This document shows, in pieces, positions 42,001 through 54,000 of a stretch of 64,000 nt of DNA (position 1 is its first letter; every line of letters begins with the position of its first letter). This DNA is from Azorinus chamasolen (Eukaryota > Mollusca > Bivalvia > Cardiida > Solecurtidae): the NCBI GenBank assembly GCA_963576725.1, contig OY755246.1:71230371-71294370 (forward strand), written 5' to 3'. The notes beneath the pieces are model-generated. The model saw only the letters and a program-made list of their open reading frames with translations, searched no databases and was not told the DNA's origin. The translations under genes and the position numbers were made by a program.

Positions 42001-45000
42001 TTTACTTTAAATTTCTATTCTAGTAATTGTGTCAGTATTAATTCTTTTGCTGACACTGGTGAATCTCTAATAAACTTCGCAAATACTTTGTACTGTATCT
42101 AGTAGCCCAGCTTCTCAGCGAGATGAAAACTGAAGAAACTGAAAGAAACTACACATTGAAATCTAAAGCAGATGATAACCTTAGTAGCTAAAGGATCAAC
42201 GAGACACTTTGTTACATATTCTAAGTTTCACACAAAATGCATCAAACAAACACATGACAACAGTCATTGTGTTAACCTACCTTTTCATCAAACTTGGAGT
42301 ACTTGTCGGTCTCAGATAGGAACATTTCTGATGGAGGTATTTTCTTCTGAGCTTCTTTGGCTGCCTTTTCTGCCTCTGCTTTCTGTTTCTTCATTTCTTT
42401 CTCTCTCATTTTGGCTTGTTCCATCTGAAACAGAAGAGAGTCACAGAATTCCTGAAACTGCTTCATTCATTATACTGTGATGTTTTAACCCTTTACTGCT
42501 TTTCTCTGCATTTGCAAACAGAGTTTGCTCTGTTTGCTTATGAAATAATATACATATGATTTTATAGTTTTTATGCCAGGGTCAAAAAGTCCAGTTTTCA
42601 TGTGTAATTATAAAAGTTCTATATAAACTCTAACTACTATCCATGATGTCATTATTTCTTACATGAATATTCATGATGTCATTATTTCTTACATGAATAT
42701 TCATGGAGTAAACTTTAAAACTTTAGCTTCAGGATCTCTCAATTGTATTGTATGTTATTACCTTTACTGAAAATTCCTTTAAAAGATCGTCAAGAAAACT
42801 CAGTTTTCAGTTATACATTCACTACGGTGATGCGTCTTTATAAGTTTGATGTCTGGATTTTTACTTATCCCTGAACTTCATACATACACACTTTTACTCA
42901 TTTGCAACCAGAGTAGACCCACATCAGACAGCTCCTGCAGGGTCTGCTCTGTTTGCTTATGGAATATTATAGATCTAATTTTACATTTTTACCCGGGATA
43001 ACATATTCCATGATTCATATGCCTAAAAAAAAAATTCAGTTATCATTTATGATGTCATTATTTGTCAGATGAATATTCATGAAGACAATGTTTATGGTAA
43101 AGTAGTTTTCAGTGTTTATTTTTGTTCAGCCTGAAATTACAGTATTAACTAAATGGTCATGTTGTAAAAACATATGGTTTTCATTACCTTGAGTTTTTCC
43201 TCTCTTTCTCGCAGCAAAGTATCCCTGTCTACGAGCTTGATGACTGGGGGTTGACCTTCTCGGTCCTCTAGTCGCACACCGAGGTTAGGTAGGACATCGT
43301 CCCTAATACTGTCACACAGCTTTAACACTGGGGGTACTGTATACAAAAACATACAAGACAGTGTAACCCTTCACACAAAACAGGTTGTAATCACTATAAA
43401 GACAGGGAAACCCTTCACACAAAACAGGTTGTAATCACTTATAAAGACAGGGAAACCCTTCACACAAAACAGGTTGTAATCATTATAGGTTGTAATCACT
43501 ATAAGACAGGGAAGCCCATCATACAAAACAGGTTGTAATCATTATAAAGACATGAAAACCCTTCATACAAAACGGGTTGTAATCATTATAAAGACAGGGA
43601 AACCCTTCATACAAAACAGTTTGTAATCACTATAAAGATGGGTAACTCTTCATACAAAACAGGCTGTAATCACTATAAAGACAGGGAAACCCTTCACATG
43701 ATAACCCCTCCTTATTACTCCTATGCAAACAGTAAACCTGATGGAGCTGTCTGATCAGGGTCTGCATTGCATGCTCATGTCACAAATCTAGTTTTCTACA
43801 GTTTGCTTTGGCAATAAATATCCTTACTTTATATATTTTAACTGATATTGATAGCAGCCAGTGTCTTGCTGGAATATTCATCATGTAAAGGGTTAACAAA
43901 CAGTATCACATCTGGATCTACACTGCTTATAACAGTATCACATCTTGACCTACACTACTTATAATTTATAACAGTATCACATCTGGATCTACACTGCTTA
44001 TAACAGTTTCACATCTGGATCTACACTGCTTACAACAGTATGACATCTGGATCTACACTGCTTACAGCAGTATCACATCTGGATCTACACTACTTACAAC
44101 AGTATCACATCTGGATCTACACTGCTTACAGCAGTATGACATCTGGATCTACACTGCTTATAACAGTATCACATCTGGATCTACACTGTTTACAGCAGTA
44201 TCACATCTGGACCTACACTGCTTACAACAGTATCATGACATCTGGATCTAAACTGCTTACAGCAGTATCACATCTGGATCTACACTGCTTACAGCAGTAT
44301 GACATCTGGATCTACACTGCTTATAACAGTATCACATCTGGATCTACAGTGTTTACAGCAGTATCACATCTGGACCTACACTGCTTACAGCAGTATCACA
44401 TATGGATCTACACTGCTTTACAACAGTATCACATCTGGATATACACTGCTTACAGCGGTATGACATCTGGATCTACACGGCTTATAATATATAACAGTAT
44501 CACATCTTGTTCTACACTGCTTATAACAGTATCACATCTGGATCTACACTGCCTTACAACAGTATCACATCTGGACCTACACTACTTACAAGTTATAACA
44601 GTATCACATCTGGATCTACACTGCTTTACAACAGTATCACATCTGGATCTATACTACTTACAACAGTATCACATCTGGAACTACACTGCTTACAGCAGTA
44701 TCACAACTGGATCTACACTGCTTACAGAGGTGTCACATCTGGATCTACACTGATTACAAAGGTATCAAGCCTTTGCCCTATGTGATGAAACAGTTCACTG
44801 CTGCATATTCAGAGTGCAATCTTCACTCACTGTATACATTTTAGTACACACATTCTCAAGGGTACAATGACTGCATTCTGCCAATTAGAAATTAAAAGTG
44901 CAAACAGTGCAGACCCTGATCAATAAACTCCTACAGAAACCCAATGATCTGGATCTGAGCTGATTCCTTTTCAGGTTACTGGTCTGTATCACAGTATGAA

Positions 45001-48000
45001 TTAAAAGGTCAGCACACATACCTTTCTCAGCAATTGCTACTTTTCTCACATCCTCCCTGAATTCAGCAAATGCTGTCAGATATGGCATAACAGTCTCCTC
45101 CACCTGACAAGCACAAGACAAATCTTAACCATTTACTTCATAAACCAAGCATATTTACACACCTGCATACAGCGCAGACCCAGATCACACAGCTCCTATA
45201 GGAGCTCTCTCATTAGGGTCTGCTCTGCTTTCATATGAAATAATATAGAGCTGGTTCTACAGTTTCTGCCATAGAAAAAAATCCCCTTGTTAATAAATGC
45301 CATATAAATTTTCAGCTAATTACATGAATACTTATCTGGTAAAGGATTGGTGTAAAGTTAGGTGCCCATGTTTTCCTTTTCTTTAGTAAATGTTCCTTTT
45401 CAGTAGATTTATTCTAGAAGGCTGGGTCTAAAAATAGCCTATGAGGTAATTTGTCCAAAAATAGCCTATGGGGGATAATGGGTAAATATTCCCATATACA
45501 AATTTAAACATTGATTGGGCTGCGAAAGCAGCCCAACATTATACGGCTTTGAATTTTGCCCATGCGTTTCCGCGGTCCTGTGTTTCTATAAATGCCAATC
45601 TTTTTAATAAATATGGTTTACTGTGAGACAAGTTTTTATTTATGTATATTCATTTATTTTATTTATTTTCATTCATATATTTTTCTCAGCATATTTTGGT
45701 CGGGGATATTTCTTTCTTTTCTGCCATGACCCAGTTTCAGTGAAAATGCTAGTGAATTAGGTATAAATGATTAAAATCACTTTCCCAGGCATAGCTGTCA
45801 GCGTGGTCCAAGGGTTATAACGATGGACTAGGAAACGTGAGGTCGTGGGTTCGATCCTCGGTGGAAGCTGAATTGTTTTTTTTCTCTCATATTTTCTTAG
45901 CACCCTTAGTATATGTGCTTTTGGTTTAAAATCATTTTGTACATAAAAATGTAAGACCTTTGTTTGCATTTTGGCTTTGTTAAAGTTATTTAGCTGAGAC
46001 CTTTTACTCGTGGTTTTGTTGACCATTGTGAATTTGAATTTGCTTCAACTTAACTGTATAATTATCTTATACTAACCTGTTCTTAATTTGGGGACACAAT
46101 AAATAAAAAAGTTAATGGGCATTGAGTCGACCTATCGGAATAATTTCATGTAGACTGTAAGTATGGGAGTTTGTATGCCTTGTGAACATCACTTAATGTG
46201 ATAATGGTTTCTACGTCAGTGTGTTTCAGCAAATGAATAACATTGATCTGTGACGTAATGTGTATTATTGGTGTCAAACACAGGTATTATGCATCATGGC
46301 TCATTAAAACATTCCCCTGTTTCTGCTACATGTATTAATTCATACAGAACAGTCATGTTTTCCCAATATTGCTCCCTCTTTTTCTTCTATCCTGCTTAAA
46401 TACATGTTACGCAGCCATTTTACGCTTGCGTAAAACCTTGCTTGTCTTTATTTAAGGAGTTCTGCTTAAGGTTACAGATTCCGCAAGACAAGAAGACAAA
46501 AACACCAATATTTTTATAAAGCAATGCTTCAACATTTCTTTCCTGGAAAAAAAACAACACCTAAAATTCTATTAAGCCCAGTAAGACTCTCTGCACTTAT
46601 AAACCAATACACTGTTTACAAAACAAGTTCAAAGGAAAAACCATATGATATCCATTGACAGCACTGATACAAAACATAGAAGCCAGAACAGAATGCATAC
46701 AAAATAATGGTTTCATGGGTGTCAAGGTTTATTATCAGATAAATATATTTCACCAACTACAAACTTACCAAATTAAAGTTAAATATCATATATTACACAT
46801 TTTTACATAAATACTTAAACTGCTCTGATCTAATATTTCGACCACTAAGGGCCTTTGTCAAAGATTATCATGATAATCTTTGACAAAGGCCCTTAGTGGT
46901 CGAAATATTAGATCAGAGCAGTTTAAGTATTTATGTATTATATTAATTCCCTATTTTGGAATATTTACTTCATTACACATTTTTGTTCAGTTATTTTCAT
47001 CATTCAACCATTATGTTGCAAACAGCTTAGATCCAGATCAGATGCAGAGTAACTTGGTGTCTAATCAGGATTCAAGCTCTTTGTCTCTTCATCAATTTTT
47101 TCTCTAAACCTGTAACAAATCTGAAGAAGATTGAAATTGCAGCATATTAAAGTTTAACCCTCTTCTTCATATAAATACCTTTTCACGTATTTGCAAACAG
47201 AACAGACCCTGATAAGATGGCTCCTATATGATCCTATATCAGGGTCTGCTCTGTTTGCTTATTGATATAATATAGGTCTGATTCTACAGTTTCGGAAATG
47301 GCCAAAACTTCCTGTGTGCATATGCTATTATAAAAATTCACTTCATGAACATGTTTTAACATAATCCAAACTACAGTAGTTCACTTTAAGATCATGTTTC
47401 ATTAGGATCCAAACTACAATAGTTCACTTCATGATGATGTTTTTCAAATATTATGAGAGAAAACCTCACTATAGATATCAATTAATGTAATTAATACTCC
47501 CACTCAAGCATGTGTCAGAAGATGTGATAATTTGATTAATAAAGGGGCCATAACTCTGTAAAATATGCATTCAGAACATTGTGTCAATATGCACCTCTCC
47601 TCTTGATGACGAAACTTCATTTGTGGGGTCATTAAAACAGACTGGCATTTTGGACATTTATATGGGGGAGGGGGAGGGGGCTGCTACATGTTACCAAGTA
47701 CTCACATTGACACTTTCTGCTGCTGGGGGGTGGAGGGGGCTGCTACATGTTACCCAGTAACTCACATTGACATTTTCTGTTGCTGGGGGGATGAAAAGGG
47801 GGAGGTGGCTGCTACATGTTACCAAGTACTCACATTGACATTTTCTGCTGCTGAGGGGAGTGGAGGGGGTGGGGTGGGGGGCAGGGGCGGCTGCTACATG
47901 TTACCCAGTACTCACATTGACATTTTCTGCTGCTCGGGGACTGAAGGGGGAGGGGCTGCTACATGTTACCCAGTACTCACATTGACATTTTCTGCTGCTG

Positions 48001-51000
48001 GGGGGAGTGGAAGGGGAGTGGGGAGGGGGCAGCTACATGTTACCCAGTACTCACATTGACATTTTCTGCTGCTGGGGGGAGTGGAGGGGGAGGGGAGCAG
48101 CTACGTGTTACCCAGTACTCACATTGACATTTTCTGCTGCTGGGGGAGTGGGAAGGGGGAGGGGCTGCTACATGTTACCCAGTACTCACATTGACATTTT
48201 CTGCTGCTCGGGGACTGAAGGGGGAGGGGCTGCTACATGTTACCCAGTACTCACATTGACATTTTCTGCTGCTGGGGGGAGTGGAAGGGGAGTGGGGAGG
48301 GGGCAGCTACATGTTACCCAGTACTCACATTGACATTTTCTGCTGCTGGGGGGAGTGGAGGGGGAGGGGAGCAGCTACGTGTTACCCAGTACTCACATTG
48401 ACATTTTCTGCTGCTGGGGGAGTGGGAAGGGGGAGGGGCTGCTACATGTTACCCAGTACTCACATTGACATTTTCTGCTGCTGGGGGAGTGGGAAGGGGG
48501 AGGGGCTGCTACATGTTACCCAGTACTCACATTGACATTTTCTGCTGCTGGGGGGGGGGGGGGGAGGAGTGGAAGGGGTGGGGAGGGGGGGCTGCTACGT
48601 GTTACCCAGTACTCACATTGACATTTTCTGCTGCTGAGGGGAGTGGAGGGGGTGGGGAGGGGGGGGGCTGCTATGGTTACCCAGTACTCACATTGACATT
48701 TTCTGCTGCTGGGGGAGTGGGAAGGGGGAGGGGCTGCTACATGTTACCCAGTACTCACATTGACATTTTCTGCTGCTGGGGGAGTGGGAAGGGGGAGGGG
48801 CTGCTACATGTTACCCAGTACTCACATTGACATTTTCTGCTGCTGGGGGGGGGGGGGAGTGGAAGGGGTGGGGAGGGGGGGGGGGGCTGCTACGTGTTAC
48901 CCAGTACTCACATTGACATTTTCTGCTGCTGAGGGGAGTGGAGGGGGTGGGGAGGGAGGGGGGTGGGGGCTGCTATGGTTACCCAGTACTCACATTGACA
49001 TTTTCTGCTGCTTCTCCTCCTTCTACAGAAAACCAGTCCTGACCAGTCACTGCTCCAAACACCTGAAACAAACAACAGTCTCTAAATGTCGCTTACCATA
49101 AATTGGCTTCAACTCTTTCCCTGTTCTATATTTAGTCCAAATTTCAATACCTGCTGAATATTCATGGACAAAATAGTTATAATGAAATATGGAAGGTCCT
49201 TGTAGCCATTTTAGAAACAAGAGATGTTTGTAAAACATGTATACCCCCCAGACCCCCTGACCTTTGATCTAGTGACCTCAACTATAGAGGTCATCTAGCG
49301 GTCATGACTAATCACCACAGCAACTTTGAAGATCCTAAGCCAAACCACTGATCATTTATTCATCTGAAATCATTTCACAAGTTAAGGTCATGGTGACCTT
49401 GACCTTTGACCTCAACAACTATAGTTTAAAGTTTGAAGATCCCGAACCAAACCATTGAGCAGTTATTAATTGGAAACCATTTCATCAGTTAAGGTTATGA
49501 TGACCTTGACCTTTGACCTAGTTACCTCAAAATCAATAGGGGTCATCTAGTTGTCATGACCAACCACCACAGCAAGTTTGAAGATCCTAAGCCAAACCCT
49601 TGAGCAGTTATTGATCGCAAACCATTTCACCAGTTAAGGTCATGTGATCTTGACCTTTGACCTAGTGACCTCAAAAATAATAGGGGTTATCTATTGGTCA
49701 TGACCAACCACCACAGCAAGTTTGAAGATCCTAAGCCAAACCCTTGAGCAGTTATTGATCGCAAACCATTTCACCAGTTAAGGTCATGGTGACCTTGACC
49801 TTTGACCTAGTGACCTAAAAAACAATAGGGCTCATCTAGTTGTCATGACCAACCACCTACGCAAATTTGAAGATCCTAAGCCAAACCCTTGAGCAGTTAT
49901 TGATCAGAAACCATTTTACAAGTTAAGGTCATGGTGACCTTGACCTTTGACCTAATGACCTCAGATACAATAGAGGTCATCTAGTTGTCATTACCAACCA
50001 CCACAGCAAATTTGAAGATCCTAGGCCAAATCCTTGAGCAGTTATTGATCGCAAACCATTTCACCAGTTCAGGTCATGTGATCTTGACCTTTGACCTAGT
50101 GACCTCAAAAATAATAGGGGTTATCTATTGGTCATGACCAACCACCACAGCAAGTTTGAAGATCCTAAGCCAAACCCTTGAGCAGTTATTGATCGCAAAC
50201 CATTTCACCAGTTAAGGTCATGGTGACCTTGACCTTTGACCTAGTGACCTAAAAAACAATAGGGCTCATCTAGTTGTCATGTCCAACTACCGCAGCAAGT
50301 TTGAAGATTCTAAGCGAAACCCTTGAGCAGTTATTGATCAGAAACCATTTGACCAGTTAAGAGCATGGTGACCTTGACCTTTGACCTAGTGACCTAAAAA
50401 ACAATAGGGGTCATCTAGTTGTCATTACCAACCATCACAGCAAATTTGAAGATCCTAGGCCAAATCCTTGAGCAGTTATTGATCGGAAACCATTTCACCC
50501 TTTAAGGTCATGGTGACCTTGACCTTTGACCTTGTGACCTAAAAAACTATAGGACTCATCTAGTTGTCATGACCAACCACCTAAGCAAATTTGAAGATCC
50601 TAAGTCAAACCCTTGAGCAGTTATTGATCAGAAACCATTTTAACAGTTAAGGTCATGGTGACCTTGACCTTTGACCTAGTGACCTCAAAATCGATAGGGG
50701 TCATCCAGTGGTCATGACCAACTACCACAGCAAGTTTGAAGATTCTAAGCAAAACCCTTGAGCAGTTATTGATCGCAAACCATTTAACCATTTAAGGTCA
50801 TGGTGACCTTGACCTTTGACCTAGTGACCTAAAAATCAATAGGGGTCATCTAGTGGTCATGACCAACCACCACAGCAAGTTTGAAGATCCCAAGCCAAAC
50901 CCTTGAGCAGTTATTGATCGGAAACTATTTCACCATTTTAGGTCATGGTGACCTTGACCTTTGACCTAGTGACCTCAAAAACAATAGGGGTCATCTACTT

Positions 51001-54000
51001 GTCATGACCAACCACCACGGCAAGTTTGAAGATTCTAGGCCAAGTCGTTTATTAGTTATCATTCGGAAACCATCGATCTACCGACCGACCGACCGACATG
51101 TGCAAAGCAATATACCCCCATTTTTTCAAAAGGGGGGTATAATAAAGCAACAGATCCATCAAATTCCATTAGCAATCACAGTAGACCTTGATCTGATGGC
51201 TCCTCTTGGAGCTAATGTCTTTTCTGTGTGCAAATGCGTGAAATGGCGTTTATATGAAGGAAAGGGTTAAAGTGCAAACAGACAAGCTAAACATATGTAT
51301 TTGATTTACATCACTAACCATGTGTTCTCTTTTGTAGTGAATTTGCGCTTTACTCAGTACAGTATATAGGGCTTTACTCAGTATTGTACATATGGACCAA
51401 CCCATGAACACTTTGTATATAAGTATCATTCTGATTAAATGTGCGCTTAAACCTTTACAGCATGAATATTTATGCTCATTACAATACTAATTCAATCAAG
51501 AATACAAAACAAGTGACTTTACTGCCATGGAATAAAGTAGAGCATGTGTAACATATAAGCAAACAGAGCAGACCCTGATCAGATAGCTGTTGCAGTCAGT
51601 AGCTATTGCAGTCAGTAGCTGTTACAGTCAGTAGCTGTTACAGTCAGATGGCTGTTACAGTCAGTAGCTTTTACAGTCAGATAGCTGTTACAGTCAGATA
51701 GCTGTTACAGTCAGTAGCTGTTAGTCAGATAGCTGTTACAGTCAGTAGCTGTTAGTCAGATAGCTGTTCCAGTCCGACAGTCGGTAGCTGTTACAGTCAG
51801 TAGCAGTTACAGTCAGATAGCTGTTACAGTCAGTAGCAGTTACAGTCAGATAGCTGTTACAGTCAGTAGCAGTTACAGTCAGATAGCTGTTACAGTCAGT
51901 AGCTGTTCCAGTCAGTAGCAGTTAGTCAGTAGCTGTTACAGTCAGTAGCAGTTACAGTCAGATAGCTGTTACAGTCAGTAGCAGTTACAGTCAGATAGCT
52001 GTTACAGTCAGTAGCTGTTTGATCTTGGTCTTCTCTGTTTGCGTAAAAAGGTGGGTTTATGGGGAAAAGACTTAAATGACAAGCTCCAATTCCTATCGTC
52101 TGTGCTATCCTATCGTCTGTGCTATCCTATCGTCTTAACAAGTTTTGTTTTTTTTAAAAAGTAATCGCTGTTCAACACTCTAAGCAATTGTCATCTGTGA
52201 AATTTGTTGACTGCTTCCATGCTTAAAGTTCATATTTCTTGTCTGAACACACAATATCATCAAACAGTTGGGATCTTGATGAGATGCCATGTTGCTTAGT
52301 GTCTCCTCTGGATCTAAAGTGTTGGCAAAAGCTGTCACATGTTCACCAGTACAGAGTTTAAGGTTAAATGTTGAAATTAAGTCCTAGACATTATTAATAA
52401 ATTTTGTTTGGCAACACAATAAGACATACAGTGCAGACCCTGTTATTCAACCGTTATCCTTTAAATGTGAACTAGCATTTGCAACCAGTGTAGACCCAGA
52501 TCCTGAAGGAGCAGTCTCATCAGCGTTTCATTGCTTGTCATTGAAATCCACTTGTAAACTATACCCTTTCACACTGAATGGATTCTATCATTAAACAATG
52601 TTGGACCATTCCATGTATTTGTAAATTAGTCCCATTCTGAAATACCAACCTGGAACATCTTCAAGATGTAGGTTCCTATATTTTCCAGTAGTTTCCTGTT
52701 CAGCTGACGTTTGGGCTGCACCTCTGATACATAAATGTTAGCAGCCTTTATCAGATCTCGAAGAATCTCCAAACTTCGCTTTGTGTCTATGGAATCTAAA
52801 AAAGGCAAAGAGAAAAAATAACACATACAGACTGAGAGTCCCCTGTGAGACGGATATGTTGGCTATGTGTGACCTTGAATCTTGAGACCGACAAGGTTGT
52901 TGGAACAAATACATCTGCAGAATTACATGTATTGGACCTATAAGCTGATACAGATACCTTTTGGAGCTATGGCAAACACAGTAGAACCAGGGGCCATCTA
53001 ATCAGGGTCTGATCTGTTTGCTTAAAGAATACTACAGATCTGTTTCTACGATTTCTACTATGGTCAACAGTTTCTGTGTACATGTAAGTTTCAATAACTG
53101 CACTGCAACCATACACCATCCAGCCAGGAAGAAAAGGGCTAAACGTATACATGTAAGTTTCAATAACTGCACTGCAACCATACACCATCCAGCCAGGAAG
53201 AAAAGGGCTAAACGTATACATTTTGACAGATAAGAAAGTTTGCTTGTTTCCACAAAGTGGACATATTAGGATAATAACTCTCGATACAGGTTAGACATCG
53301 ATTACAGATAATGCATTGATTAAAGATGAGATATCAATTACAAATGAGACATCAATTATGGATAAGACATTGATTATGAGACATCGATTACAGATGGGAC
53401 ATCGGTTACAGGTGAGACATTGGTTACAGATGAGACAATGATTAGATGAGACAATGATTAGATGAGACAATGATTACAGATGAGACAATGATTACAGATG
53501 AGCCATAATGATTACAGATGAGACATAATGATTATAGATGATTCAACTTGATGTCTAGTACTCTGACTACAGGTGAGATTCAACTTGATTTCTGATCAGG
53601 ATCCAAATATTAACATCCATCCAAATATGTTTTTTGTTTGTTTGTTTTTAACCCTTTACTCCATAGATACACTTTTTAAGGGATTTGCAAACAGATCAGA
53701 TGTTTGCTTATGATGTAATATAGATCAATTTTTACAGGTTTTACAAGTCAATTTTTTGTTGTTATTACGCTACACTAATTTTAACCCTTTCCGCCATAAA
53801 TACCCCTATGTAAAAGTCACTTTTGGAAACCATTGTAATAAATAGAACATCTGCTCCATAGGAGTAATGCTCTATTTATCGCAATGGCTTCAAAACTACA
53901 AAATCCAGTTTTTTTCTTTTCTCTAGTTATTCCTCGTTTTCGGTAGATTTATTCCAAGAGGTTGAATCTAAAAATAGCCTATTGGGGAAAGGGTTAAGCT

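Noticed and set aside
43337..43352. Extending the CARS1 exon upstream to an ATG (MFLYT...)
   Set aside because: An acceptor (TATACAG) lies just before the Val codon and phase matches the upstream exon ending in one base; the ATG is intronic.
43345..43700. Possible CRISPR-like direct repeats (also the arrays at 13672 and 59380)
   Set aside because: Repeats are directly contiguous with no unique spacers, and the DNA is from an animal with introns.
44040..44785. Plus-strand frame of 237 codons
   Set aside because: Periodicity of the 29-bp array in a CARS1 intron, on the opposite strand to the gene.
45796..45870. A functional tRNA gene (Pro-like AGG loop)
   Set aside because: A and B boxes are present, but the anticodon and acceptor stems do not pair convincingly; kept only as tRNA-like.
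47688..49101. Chain of Cys/Gly-rich plus-strand frames
   Set aside because: Antisense of the amplified exon-intron junction array; the repeated pattern comes from the repeat, not selection on protein.
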